Positions 25,537 to 34,394 of a stretch of 64,000 nucleotides of DNA are shown in pieces. The stretch covers positions 1-64,000 of the forward strand of contig JAJFFT010000001.1 of NCBI GenBank assembly GCA_021776525.1. The letters are read 5' to 3'. A program made the translations under genes and the position numbers. Numbering within the stretch: position 1 is the stretch's first letter; every line of letters begins with the position of its first letter. Origin of the DNA: Robiginitomaculum sp. (GTDB taxonomy: Bacteria > Pseudomonadota > Alphaproteobacteria > Caulobacterales > Maricaulaceae). The notes under the pieces were generated by a model. It was not told where the DNA came from and did no database searches. It was given only the letters and a program-made list of their open reading frames with translations.

Positions 25537-26309
25537 ACGGGTCAACACGAGAAACCGTCATCGAAGTGCGTAATTTGACCAATGCATTTGGCACCCATGT
25601 GGTGCATAAAAACCTCGATCTGGATGTGTATCGCGGCGAAGTGATCGGGCTGGTTGGCGGATCAGGCACCGGAAAATCGGTACTGATGAATACCATTTTG
25701 GGTTTGCGCAGTCCTCAGGGTGGCTCGGTCACTGTTTTGGGGCACGATACCCAAAGCGCCCGCGGGCGGCAGGGGCTGGAGAGCCGCTGGGGTGTACTCT
25801 TTCAAAACGGGGCCTTGTTTTCATCGCTGACGGTCAAGGAAAACGTATTGCTGCCCTTGCGCGAACATACGCGCCTGCCGGAAAAGCTGATGAGCGAGCT
25901 GGCCGATATGAAAATTATTCTGGCTGGCCTAGAGCCTGAGGCCGGGGCCAAGCGCCCTTCTGAATTATCGGGTGGCATGCTGAAACGTGCCGCACTGGCG
26001 CGGGCGCTGGCCCTTGATCCAGAGCTGTTGTTTTTTGATGAACCAACATCGGGGCTGGATCCGATCAGTGCCGCCGCCTTTGATGATTTGATTGCACAGT
26101 TACAATCCACACTGGACCTGACAGTATTTATGATCACGCATGACCTCGACAGCCTGTATGCGATTTGCGACCGTGTGGCAGTTCTGGCCGATAAAAAAGT
26201 TGAAATTGTTGCGCCTATTGCCGAGGTGCTGCAATCTGATCACCCGTGGATACGCTCGTATTTTCATGGGAAACGCGGGCGGGGCATTCAGGCGGAGGCC
26301 GTGGGATAG
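25533..26309 (+). CDS. mlaF: Mla-type ABC transporter ATP-binding protein
   Basis: A 258-residue ATPase. Walker A is LVGGSGTGKSVLMN, the Q-loop VLFQNGALF and the signature LSGGMLKRAALARAL, which is the MlaF-specific GGM variant. Walker B is LFFDEPTSGLDP and the H-loop ITHDLDS. The C-terminal extension after DHPWIRSYFHG is typical of MlaF. Translation starts at a GTG (25533) overlapping the mlaE stop by 4 nt. It energises lipid transfer with MlaE and the MCE protein downstream. Confidence 0.92.
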   Translation: MNGSTRETVIEVRNLTNAFGTHVVHKNLDLDVYRGEVIGLVGGSGTGKSVLMNTILGLRSPQGGSVTVLGHDTQSARGRQGLESRWGVLFQNGALFSSLTVKENVLLPLREHTRLPEKLMSELADMKIILAGLEPEAGAKRPSELSGGMLKRAALARALALDPELLFFDEPTSGLDPISAAAFDDLIAQLQSTLDLTVFMITHDLDSLYAICDRVAVLADKKVEIVAPIAEVLQSDHPWIRSYFHGKRGRGIQAEAVG

Positions 26310-26312
26310 GAT

Positions 26313-27272
26313 ATGGAATCTGAATCACGTTATGCATTGGTTGGGGCGTTTACGTTGGCGATTATTGCCGCGGCGTCGTTGTTTACCTTGTGGTTGGGCC
26401 AGGTCAGTTTTGATCAGGAATATGCCGAATATGATGTGGTCTTTGAAGGCCCGGTGCGCGGCCTGTCAAAATCCGGCGAAGTGCGCTTTAACGGAATCAA
26501 AGTCGGCGAGGTCACCAATCTGGGCCTAGATAAGGCTGATCCCAATAATATTGTTGTGGCGCGGATCAGGATTTTTGCGGAAACCCCGATCAAACAGGAC
26601 AGTTATGCACAGCTGGAACCCCAGGGTATAACCGGGCTGTCCTATATCCAGATCAATGGCGGCAGCGCCAACAGCCCACCGGTTAAAAAAGCCCCTGACG
26701 AGTTATATGCCACAATCCCCTCGCGTCAGGCGCAATTGGATGAGTTGTTCGCCGGTGCCGATGATCTGTTGCTGGCGGCCAATACGGCACTGGTGCGGAT
26801 CAATGTGTTGTTCAGCACCAAAAACATGAATGCTTTGTCCAATGTGTTGGACAATATGGACTTGGTGACCACCCGGCTGGCCGCCGAAGACGCGTTGTTT
26901 TCTGATTTTGGGGCGATGATCCGTTCGGCGGGTCTGGCCGCTGATGAAGCCGCCAAGGCCGCCGAGGCCGTGCAGGCCCTGTCCCGCAGCGGAGAAGAGG
27001 TTCTGGCTGATGATGCCCGCAAGATGGTTCTGGCTTTCACTGACGCGGCAACGCAATTGGGTGAGGCCTCGACCAAGGCCAATGCACTGATGGACCAGGT
27101 CAGCGACCCGCTGGCTGAGTTCAGCACTGAGGGTCTGGGCGAGCTGACCTTGATGTTGACCCAGATGCGCAGCCTGACCCAGACCCTGGAACAGGTGATG
27201 GAAGAAATTGACCGCAGCCCCGGAGAGTTTTTCGCTGGTGAGCCTGTCAAGGAAGTGGAGGTCCCCCGATGA
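26313..27272 (+). CDS. mlaD: MCE-domain lipid-binding subunit (MlaD-like)
   Basis: A 319-residue protein. A single N-terminal membrane helix (residues 8-28) is followed by the MCE domain at about 35-120, with the pattern VFEGPVRGLSKSGEVRFNGIKVGEV, and by PQGITGLSYIQI. The long C-terminal part, about 140-300, is helical with heptad-like Ala/Leu content and could form a tube or needle-like extension, as in longer MCE proteins. It starts 3 nt after mlaF. It probably forms a hexameric ring on the permease in the periplasm. Confidence 0.9.
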   Translation: MESESRYALVGAFTLAIIAAASLFTLWLGQVSFDQEYAEYDVVFEGPVRGLSKSGEVRFNGIKVGEVTNLGLDKADPNNIVVARIRIFAETPIKQDSYAQLEPQGITGLSYIQINGGSANSPPVKKAPDELYATIPSRQAQLDELFAGADDLLLAANTALVRINVLFSTKNMNALSNVLDNMDLVTTRLAAEDALFSDFGAMIRSAGLAADEAAKAAEAVQALSRSGEEVLADDARKMVLAFTDAATQLGEASTKANALMDQVSDPLAEFSTEGLGELTLMLTQMRSLTQTLEQVMEEIDRSPGEFFAGEPVKEVEVPR

Positions 27273-27913
27273 GGGCGAAACTGGTATTGATTATGGCCGC
27301 GTTGGTGCTGGCCTCGTGTATCTCGGTTTTGCCTGATCCCGGGCCGGACCCTGATATTTTCCGTCTGAGCGAGATTGCCTTGCCTGATGATCTGGCCGCA
27401 ACGCCGGTGGTGCTGGTCGAGGTGCCGCGCACGCCCAAGGCTTTGCGCAATAATCGCATCGCCATTGTGCAAGGCATGCAGGGTATTGCCTATACAACGG
27501 GGGCGCGCTGGGCGGCGCCGGTGCCCCAGATCATGGCCGAACTGATCGGCGATGCCCTGCTGGCAACGGCGCGGGTGAATGTCGTCTCACCTCAAGAGGG
27601 CGTGCATCCGCGCTTTGGATTGATCACAGAAATTCGCCACTTCGAAGTGGTTTATGATCAGGGCGAACAGGCCACGCCGCTGGGCCGGGTCAATATTCGC
27701 GCCAAACTGATTGACCGGCGAAGCCGCGCTTTGATTGCGCAAAAACAATTTAATGCTGAGGTGCGCGCCAGTGATAACCGTCTTGGGGTGATTGCCGCGG
27801 CCATCGATGAGGCCGCACATCAGGCCGGCGGTGAGTTGGGGATCTGGGTCGCCGAACGATTGGCCGATACCCAATTGGCCGACACCCAATTGGTTGATGC
27901 CGAGACGCCTTAA
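27269..27913 (+). CDS. ABC-type transport auxiliary lipoprotein (PqiC/LetB-partner-like)
   Basis: A 214-residue lipoprotein with signal and lipobox VLASC (Cys16). It matches the auxiliary component PF03886, which accompanies MCE transporters: LVEVPRTPKALRNNRIAIV, then AARWAAPVPQIMAELIGDAL-like sequence. It probably sits at the outer membrane and replaces MlaA/MlaC-type partners, which are absent here. Near the end a short repeat, ADTQLADTQLVDAE, is encoded by a 15-bp tandem duplication. The last 4 bases overlap the end of the convergent msbA-like gene. Confidence 0.85.
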   Translation: MRAKLVLIMAALVLASCISVLPDPGPDPDIFRLSEIALPDDLAATPVVLVEVPRTPKALRNNRIAIVQGMQGIAYTTGARWAAPVPQIMAELIGDALLATARVNVVSPQEGVHPRFGLITEIRHFEVVYDQGEQATPLGRVNIRAKLIDRRSRALIAQKQFNAEVRASDNRLGVIAAAIDEAAHQAGGELGIWVAERLADTQLADTQLVDAETP

Positions 27914-29670
27914 TCGCTGAACTGGTCTTTGGCCAAACGGGCATAAAGCCCTTTGGCGGACATCAGGTCTTTGTGAGTGCCTTGTTCAACAATGCGCCCC
28001 TGATCAAGAACCAGAATATGATCTGCACTGCGCACGCTGGCCAGACGGTGGGCAATCATAATTGTGGTGCGATTTTGTCGTAAACTGTCCAGCGCCTTTT
28101 GTACCGTGGCTTCGGTTTCACTGTCCAAGGCGCTGGTGGCCTCATCAAGCAGCAAAATTGGCGCGCCTTTCAAAAGTGCTCGGGCCAGCGCAATGCGTTG
28201 GCGCTGACCGCCCGATAAACGACAACCATGCTCGCCCACCGGGGTATCATAGCCTTGGGGTTGTTCCGCAATAAACGCATCTGCGGCGGCGGCTTTGGCG
28301 GCGCGCTCTACGGCCTCGCGAGACGCCCCAAGGCGGCCAAAGGCAATGTTCTCGTAAATGCTGCCATCAAACAAAACCGCATCTTGTGCCACCAATGCAA
28401 TGGCACCGCGCAAAGAAGCCAGCGTCACATCCGAAATGGGTGTTTCATCAATGCTGACGCTGCCGCTCTGGGGATCATAAAGCCGGGGGATGAGGTTTAA
28501 GATGCTGGTTTTTCCGCCGCCCGATGGGCCAACAAGGGCCAAAGTGCTGCCTGGTTTTACGGAAAAGTTGATCCCGTCCAATACGGGTTTTCCAGCCGCA
28601 TATGACAGGTGCACATCGTCAAAGCAAAGCATGCCTTTGGTGACGTTCAAGTCTTTGGCATGTGGTTTTTCGGTAATCTTGGGGGCATCGTCCAACAGGG
28701 CAAATACCCGGGTTAATGCGGCGGCACCCTCCTGCCAGACGGCGCTGAGCGTTCCAATGGCCCGCAAAGAGGGGGCCATAACGGCAAGGGCGCTGATGAA
28801 GCCAATCAGATTTGCGATCGGCGATCCATGGGTGCTGGCCCGCCATGCGGCAAAGGCCAGTACGGCGGCAAAGGCAAAGCCCCCGGCGATCTCCAAAAGC
28901 GGATCAATTTGCGCCTTTTTCGCGACCAGTTTTAAGCTGTAATCGCGCCGTTCTTCAAACCCGGCTTCGGCGCGTTTGGCTTCATGCTCTTCTAACTGGT
29001 ACAGCTTGACCATGCGGGTTCCCGACAGGCTTTCCGTCAGCATGGCGCTGAGACGGCCCAATTGGGCCTGCGCGTCGGCTGAAAGATTGCGGACTTTTTT
29101 GCCGATTCGGGTCACTGGAAAACTGAGCAGGGGATAGAGCGTAAACACCAGAAGCGCCAACAACCAGTCGACCCAGATCATAAAGGCAATCGCCCCTAAG
29201 ACGGTCAGGGTATCGCGCACCAGATTAGTCAAGGCACGCGACAGGGCATCGCGTACCAAAGTGACATCATTGGTCAGGCGCGACACCCATTGCCCGACCG
29301 GGACGGTGCTGATCTGGCCAAAGTCGGCCCCCAGCAAATGCCCGAACATGGCATTTTGCAATCGCGCCGTAATCCGTAAGGCAATGGCATTGGTCATCAA
29401 GGTCTGCGCATAAAGCGCCGCCGCCTTGAATAAAGTCAGGGTGATAATGCCGATCGGGATAAGACCCAGCATGCGCGGATCCCGTGCATCAAGAAGGGCC
29501 ACCGCCCAGCGCACCATGATCGGGTATAATGAGTTGGCCGCAGCCACCAGCACCATCAGCGCCACGGCCAACAGCAAGTACGGCCAGTGCGGCATAACCC
29601 ATTGGCGCCAGAAACGGGCGCTGGGTCCGGGGGTGGGATCAGTCGTCGTGATGGTCGTGTTCCGGGTCAA
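27910..29670 (-). CDS. msbA: MsbA-like lipid A / lipid exporter ABC transporter (half transporter)
   Basis: A 586-residue half transporter with six membrane segments (residues about 35-330) fused to an ATPase. Walker A is VGPSGGGKTS, the signature LSGGQRQRIALARAL, and Walker B LLLDEATSALD. The context among lipid A genes favours MsbA, which flips Kdo-lipid A across the inner membrane, though type I exporters look alike. The start is uncertain: a TTG at 29670 overlaps DUF4170 by 32 nt and keeps the usual pre-helix stretch RFWRQWVMPHW. The next in-frame ATG (29595) would cut it. Confidence 0.85.
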   Translation of the reverse strand: MTRNTTITTTDPTPGPSARFWRQWVMPHWPYLLLAVALMVLVAAANSLYPIMVRWAVALLDARDPRMLGLIPIGIITLTLFKAAALYAQTLMTNAIALRITARLQNAMFGHLLGADFGQISTVPVGQWVSRLTNDVTLVRDALSRALTNLVRDTLTVLGAIAFMIWVDWLLALLVFTLYPLLSFPVTRIGKKVRNLSADAQAQLGRLSAMLTESLSGTRMVKLYQLEEHEAKRAEAGFEERRDYSLKLVAKKAQIDPLLEIAGGFAFAAVLAFAAWRASTHGSPIANLIGFISALAVMAPSLRAIGTLSAVWQEGAAALTRVFALLDDAPKITEKPHAKDLNVTKGMLCFDDVHLSYAAGKPVLDGINFSVKPGSTLALVGPSGGGKTSILNLIPRLYDPQSGSVSIDETPISDVTLASLRGAIALVAQDAVLFDGSIYENIAFGRLGASREAVERAAKAAAADAFIAEQPQGYDTPVGEHGCRLSGGQRQRIALARALLKGAPILLLDEATSALDSETEATVQKALDSLRQNRTTIMIAHRLASVRSADHILVLDQGRIVEQGTHKDLMSAKGLYARLAKDQFSD

Positions 29671-29896
29671 TCAGACGGTGGGCGTGGATGATGAAATACC
29701 GCATATGTGCATTATCCACGGTTTGTTGTGCGGCTGACTTCCAGGCGTTAAAGGCGCTGGCATGGTCGGGAAATGCGCCGATAAAATCCAACTTGTTCAG
29801 GTCCTTGAAATAGACCTTGTTGACGTCATCCAACTCGCCGCCAATGACGATATGTAAGAGTTGTTTTTCGTTTTTACGTTGCAAAGGAGTGTTCAT
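29639..29896 (-). CDS. DUF4170 domain protein
   Basis: An 85-residue protein of the DUF4170 family: HIVIGGELDDVNKVYFKDLNKL, DFIGAFPDHASAFNAWKSAAQ and VDNAHMRYFIIHAHRLI, ending in an acidic His-rich tail. Function is unknown. The gene is almost always found beside lipid A genes and an inositol-phosphatase-type gene in alphaproteobacteria, as here. The start overlaps the upstream stop by 4 nt. Confidence 0.88.
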   Translation of the reverse strand: MNTPLQRKNEKQLLHIVIGGELDDVNKVYFKDLNKLDFIGAFPDHASAFNAWKSAAQQTVDNAHMRYFIIHAHRLIDPEHDHHDD

Positions 29897-30699
29897 GGGT
29901 GTCGCCTGGATTCGATTGAGTTAACTACGCGCTCTAATATCAAAGCATGGATAATGGGGCCAGCGCAAATAACGCCGTCTTTAGTGCACTTTTGCAGATC
30001 ATACCGAAAGGGCTGTCCCGCCGGGTCGGTGATCAATGCCCCGGCCTCGCTGGCGATCAGGTCAGCGGCGGCCAGGTCCCAGTCTGATTTGGGGCGCAGG
30101 GTCAATGTGGCGTCCCATTTACCGGCGCCAACAAGGGCAATGCGATAGGCCATGGAATTGCGTGTTCCGGTACGAAGCTCTGGCCATGGCGCGGCCCAAC
30201 CCTTGTGGCTAAATAATCCATCATGGGCCAACATGCGTGATCCGCGTAATTCTGTGCGTGCGCTGACCGACATCGGTTTATCGTTACAAACCGCGCCCTG
30301 CCCAATTTGTGCGCTATACATTTCTTCCAGCGCCGGATTATAGACCACGGCGCTGGTCGGTCGCCCGGCTTCAACCACGGCAAGGCAGATGGTGAAATGT
30401 GGCTTGCCGGCAATGAAGGCCCGCGTGCCATCTATGGGGTCCACCACAAAAGTACGCCGGGCCGTCAGGCGAGAGCCATCATCAATGCTTTCTTCGGACA
30501 GCCAGCCATAATCGGGCCGCGCCGCGCGCAAAACATCCTGTAACAGTTTATCCGTTTCAAGATCGGCCTGGGTGACCGGATGGTTGGGGCTTTTTTCGCG
30601 TACTTCACCGGGGTCTGAAAACCAACCCATGGCACAGGCACCGCCGAGGCGTGCCACCTCTTGCAGCAAAATTAGATCATCATGGGTGGTCGTGCTCAT
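29893..30699 (-). CDS. Inositol monophosphatase family protein (CysQ-like)
   Basis: A 268-residue Mg2+/Li+-sensitive phosphatase. Metal-site motifs are WLSEESIDD (Glu), VDPIDGTRAF (D-P-I-D-G-T) and SDWDLAAADLI (the C-terminal WD motif). The family covers inositol monophosphatase and 3'(2'),5'-bisphosphate nucleotidase; genes in this genomic position are usually annotated CysQ-like. Its place between pmbA and DUF4170 in the lipid A unit is conserved in the class. The true substrate here, whether a nucleotide or a phosphorylated envelope precursor, is open. Confidence 0.87.
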   Translation of the reverse strand: MSTTTHDDLILLQEVARLGGACAMGWFSDPGEVREKSPNHPVTQADLETDKLLQDVLRAARPDYGWLSEESIDDGSRLTARRTFVVDPIDGTRAFIAGKPHFTICLAVVEAGRPTSAVVYNPALEEMYSAQIGQGAVCNDKPMSVSARTELRGSRMLAHDGLFSHKGWAAPWPELRTGTRNSMAYRIALVGAGKWDATLTLRPKSDWDLAAADLIASEAGALITDPAGQPFRYDLQKCTKDGVICAGPIIHALILERVVNSIESRRHP

Positions 30700-32060
30700 T
30701 GCCCGGCGACGCTGAGGCCTTCGATGAGCAGAGAAGGGGTGTTTGCGCTGGACCGAAATTTCAGGTCCGACGCGGCGATCAGGCGGCCATATATATCCAG
30801 TAAATTTCCGGCCACGGTCATTTCATTAACCGCCCCGGCGCGCATACCGTTCTTGATTTCAAACCCGGCAATGCCCACTGACCAGTCGCCGGTTCCGGCA
30901 TTAAACGATGGTCCAAAAGCATCGGTGACCAAAATCCCGTTGCCGATGTCTGCCATCAACGCTTCTGGCGTCTTTGAGCCGGCACCTATGTGTACATTGG
31001 TGGTGCCAACCCCCGGCGGTCCGCCAAGGCCCAGCGCCCCGTGACCGGTCGGGACTTGACCCAATTGCCGGGCCGAAGACAGCGAATGCAGCCATGTGGT
31101 CAAGTGGCCGTTCTTGACCAGATGGCGTTTATGACGGGCCAGACCTTCACCGTCCACGGCGGACGAGCCAAGGCCGCGTTTGCGAAACGGGTCCTCGATA
31201 ATATCAATGCCCGGCGCAAATACCGCCTCGTCCATTTTGTCTTTCAAAAAGGATACACCGCGGGCCACACTGGGACCGGTAATGGCCCCAAGAAACATAC
31301 CCAGCAGCGATCGTGCGGTGCGCGGCTCGAACATGACGGCCATGGCGGCACTTTGCAGCTTGACCGCGCCAAGGCGATCCGCCGTTCGCGTGCCGGCCTC
31401 GCGGCCTATGTCTTCGCAGGACCGCAAATCCTCGGCCCAATGGGCATTACTTTGCGCCCAGTCACGTTCCATGGCGCCGTCTTTTTCGGCCAGCACCATG
31501 ACGCTGCGCCCATGCGAGGTTTTTTGCCGCGCGGTCTGAAAGCCATTGCTGGCAAATACGGTGACGGCGCTGGAACTCCAACCGGAATTGGCACCGCCGG
31601 ATTTGCTGATGTTTTTGACACCCAAGGCGGCGGCTTCGGTGGCCAGCGCCGTTTCGGTCAGGGCTTCAATGTCGGGTATGGAAGGATCATAAAGATCAAG
31701 ATCGGGGTTCTCGCGGGCCAATTGGTCCGGATCGGCCAATCCGCAATAGGGATCTTCGGGGGCGGCCTTGGCCATCGCACAGGCCCGCTCGGCCAGTTTT
31801 TCCAGCGAAGCAGCGGACAGGTCAGACGAGGAAATGCCGGCCTGGCGCTTGCCGATCAGCACTCTAAGGCCCAGGTCCTGGCTTTCGGCGCTTTCCACCT
31901 CTTCACGCGCACCATCGCGTACCGATACATCCAGTGCCCGCGATTGCACGATGACCACTTCGGCGGCTTGCGCCCCGCCTTTTAAGGCGCGGCCCACAAG
32001 GTCTTTGGCAAGCGCGGAAAAATGCGCCGGGTTTAAGGCTTGGTCATTGGAATTTGTCAT
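30696..32060 (-). CDS. pmbA: TldE/PmbA family metalloprotease subunit
   Basis: A 454-residue TldE/PmbA homologue. The N-terminal domain has VSVRDGAREEVESAESQDLG and the C-terminal half has the family blocks FEPRTARSLLGMFLGA, DPFRKRGLGSSAVDGEG and GTTNVHIGAGSK. In E. coli TldD/TldE form a heterodimeric protease that matures microcins and degrades unfolded peptides; TldD is not in this window. ATG 32060 is used because upstream sequence has only a TTG and lacks conservation. The stop overlaps the phosphatase start by 4 nt, so it heads the lipid A unit. Confidence 0.9.
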   Translation of the reverse strand: MTNSNDQALNPAHFSALAKDLVGRALKGGAQAAEVVIVQSRALDVSVRDGAREEVESAESQDLGLRVLIGKRQAGISSSDLSAASLEKLAERACAMAKAAPEDPYCGLADPDQLARENPDLDLYDPSIPDIEALTETALATEAAALGVKNISKSGGANSGWSSSAVTVFASNGFQTARQKTSHGRSVMVLAEKDGAMERDWAQSNAHWAEDLRSCEDIGREAGTRTADRLGAVKLQSAAMAVMFEPRTARSLLGMFLGAITGPSVARGVSFLKDKMDEAVFAPGIDIIEDPFRKRGLGSSAVDGEGLARHKRHLVKNGHLTTWLHSLSSARQLGQVPTGHGALGLGGPPGVGTTNVHIGAGSKTPEALMADIGNGILVTDAFGPSFNAGTGDWSVGIAGFEIKNGMRAGAVNEMTVAGNLLDIYGRLIAASDLKFRSSANTPSLLIEGLSVAGQ

Positions 32061-32102
32061 GGGCGAAGGTGTAACCCCGCGCCCATGATCTCGCAATCCG
32101 CT

Positions 32103-32510
32103 TTAGCCGACAAAGACGAAATACAGCAGCGCCAAGGCCTCTGTAAGCAAAATCAGGCCGGTAAAAATAGTGCCATAAAACCGCCCTGTGGGGCGTTGGC
32201 CTTCGGGGGCGGTAAAGCCAAAACAATGCGCATACCGGGCCAGAGTAAAGATACCGCCAAACACGTGAACCACCATGACCGGTGCGTTCATGGCGCTTAA
32301 GGCAAACAGGCCAAGCAGGGGCAAAGGCGCGTATTCCGCAAAGTTGGCGTGAATACGCATGGCGCGCATCATGTCATCGTTTTCTGCATGCCCAAGGCCA
32401 ATGCCTGTTGATTGCCGCACCTTGACGGTCCGATACCCCAAAATGAACAGCAAAATCATATTGAGCGCCAGATAAAGCGCCGCGGCTTCGTGTGCTGTCA
32501 GATCAAACAT
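32103..32510 (-). CDS. MAPEG family membrane protein
   Basis: A 135-residue protein with four membrane segments. It carries the MAPEG signature MRAMRIHANFAEYAPLPLLGL in the second helix region, as in microsomal glutathione S-transferase. TARYAHCFGF-like sequence and an R-x-x-G-RFYG turn follow. Bacterial members may conjugate glutathione, but the substrate is unknown. It lies 42 nt upstream of pmbA in the same direction and could be the first gene of that transcript. Confidence 0.85.
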   Translation of the reverse strand: MFDLTAHEAAALYLALNMILLFILGYRTVKVRQSTGIGLGHAENDDMMRAMRIHANFAEYAPLPLLGLFALSAMNAPVMVVHVFGGIFTLARYAHCFGFTAPEGQRPTGRFYGTIFTGLILLTEALALLYFVFVG

Positions 32511-32683
32511 GGTCTTTCCCCTTTATATACCCTGCCGGGTTTTTCCCGACTTCGGGCGATCATTGTCGCACCCATGAACACCCGTCAAGGCACACCCGGT
32601 CAAACAAAAATGAATGGTGGAGACTGCGCTTGACGCATGCGACGCTCTCTGAAAAGAAACGCACCTGAATTTGGAGCACGGCT

Positions 32684-33781
32684 ATGGGATTTAAATGCGG
32701 TATTGTTGGCTTGCCTAATGTGGGTAAATCAACACTTTTTAATGCGCTGACACAAACGGCGGCGGCCCAAGCCGCGAATTACCCGTTTTGCACCATCGAG
32801 CCAAATGTCGGTGAAGTGGCGGTGCCCGAACCGCGTCTGGCCAAACTGGCCGCCATTGCCGGCTCTAAAGAGCTGATCCCGGCGCGGATGAATTTTGTCG
32901 ATATTGCCGGTCTGGTTGAAGGGGCCTCGAAGGGCGAGGGGCTGGGCAATCAGTTTCTGGCCACCATTCGCGAAGTCGATGCGGTGCTTTATGTGCTGCG
33001 TTGTTTTGATGATGATGACATCACCCATGTGAACGGCAAAATCGATCCCCTTAGCGATATGGAAACTGTCGAAACCGAGCTGATGCTGGCTGATATGGAG
33101 AGCCTGGAAAAACGTGTCGCCACGGCCGAGAAAAAAGCCCGCTCGGGCGATAAAGAGGCCAAGGCCGCCATTGCGTTGATGGATTTGGCGCTAGAGCAAT
33201 TGCGCGAAGGCAAACCGGCCCGCGCCGCCGCTGTGCCAAAAGATGATCGCAGGGCCTGGAAAGGCTTGCAGCTTTTGACCTCAAAACCCATCATGTTTGT
33301 CTGTAATGTGGACGAGGCCAGCGCCGGTACAGGCAATGCGTACTCAAAGACTGTTGAGGGTTTTGCGAAAACCGAGGGCGCGCCGGTGGTGATCATCTCG
33401 GCGCAGATTGAGGCCGAGCTGGCGCTTTTGAACGCCGAAGAACGTGCCGAATACCTGGCCGAGCTAAACCTTGACGAGCCGGGTCTGGATCGTTTGATCC
33501 ACGCCGGTTACCAATTGCTGGATTTGCAAACCTATTTCACGGTTGGCCCAAAAGAGGCCCATGCCTGGACCATTCGCAAAGGCGTCAATGCGCCCAAAGC
33601 CGCGGGTGTGATCCATGGGGATTTTGAAAAAGGCTTTATTCGCGCCGAAACTATCGCCTATGACGACTTTATCGCCTGCGGCGGTGAATTGGGTGCCAAA
33701 GATGCCGGAAAAATGCGCGCTGAGGGCAAAACCTATATCGTCGAGGACGGCGATGTGCTGCATTTCCGCTTTAATGTGTAA
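32684..33781 (+). CDS. ychF: Redox-regulated ATPase / ribosome-binding protein YchF
   Basis: A 365-residue OBG-family P-loop protein of normal YchF length. The G1 motif is GLPNVGKST, G3 lies in DIAGLVEGASKGEGLG, and the usual G4 NKxD is replaced by CNVDE, the change that makes YchF prefer ATP over GTP. The C-terminal TGS-type domain runs from about 280 with LDLQTYFTVGPKEAHAWTIRKG. YchF binds ribosomes and is linked to oxidative stress responses. It is a single gene followed closely (38 nt) by an acetyltransferase gene. Confidence 0.96.
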   Translation: MGFKCGIVGLPNVGKSTLFNALTQTAAAQAANYPFCTIEPNVGEVAVPEPRLAKLAAIAGSKELIPARMNFVDIAGLVEGASKGEGLGNQFLATIREVDAVLYVLRCFDDDDITHVNGKIDPLSDMETVETELMLADMESLEKRVATAEKKARSGDKEAKAAIALMDLALEQLREGKPARAAAVPKDDRRAWKGLQLLTSKPIMFVCNVDEASAGTGNAYSKTVEGFAKTEGAPVVIISAQIEAELALLNAEERAEYLAELNLDEPGLDRLIHAGYQLLDLQTYFTVGPKEAHAWTIRKGVNAPKAAGVIHGDFEKGFIRAETIAYDDFIACGGELGAKDAGKMRAEGKTYIVEDGDVLHFRFNV

Positions 33782-33819
33782 CGCCTGATCGAGGTTTGGA
33801 ACAAACGGAATGAAGACGG

Positions 33820-34392
33820 ATGGACCTTACGCCTAAAACCCTCACCGGGGCGCATGTGCGCCTTGAACCTCTGGCCGAGCATCACCGCGAGGCAATGCGC
33901 CCAGCCGCCAATGATCCCGATACCTGGAAATGGATGTCTTTACGCGGCGATGGTGAGTATTTTGACTTTTGGTTTGATTATCTGCTGGCCGATCAGGCAA
34001 GGGGCAATGCCATCAGCCATGCGGTGATGGTGGGGGAGCAGGTCATCGGCCACAGCGCTTTTCTGGTCATCACGCCACATTTTGACCGGGTTGAAATCGG
34101 CTGGACCTGGTATGCGCGCGATCATCGCGGCACACAGGTGAACCCCGAATGCAAATACTTATTGCTTGGCCATGCGTTTGATTGCGGGGCGGAACGGGTG
34201 GAGCTGAAAACCCATCACAAAAACATCCACAGCCAAAACGCTATGGCCAAAATGGGGGCGGTGCGCGAAGGGGTTTTGCGCCGTCACGCCAAAACCTGGG
34301 ATGGTCGCTATCGCGATACGGTGTTCTACTCTGTGCTGCGCGAAGAATGGCCCGCCGTGAAGGCCGGGCTGGAGGCGCGGCTCGGCGCCTAA
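33820..34392 (+). CDS. GNAT family N-acetyltransferase (RimJ/RimL-like)
   Basis: A 190-residue acetyltransferase. The layout follows RimL-type enzymes: LTGAHVRLEPLAEHHREAM at the N-terminus, the beta4 strand EIGWTWYARDHRGTQVNPECKYLLL, where the acetyl-CoA loop lies (an unusual RGTQVN), and ELKTHHKNIHSQNAMAKMGAVREGVLRRH, the classic RimJ/RimL ending. The target, whether a ribosomal protein, an antibiotic or another amine, is unknown. It is convergent with the desaturase gene, with only 2 nt between stops. Confidence 0.87.
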   Translation: MDLTPKTLTGAHVRLEPLAEHHREAMRPAANDPDTWKWMSLRGDGEYFDFWFDYLLADQARGNAISHAVMVGEQVIGHSAFLVITPHFDRVEIGWTWYARDHRGTQVNPECKYLLLGHAFDCGAERVELKTHHKNIHSQNAMAKMGAVREGVLRRHAKTWDGRYRDTVFYSVLREEWPAVKAGLEARLGA

Positions 34393-34394
34393 AC

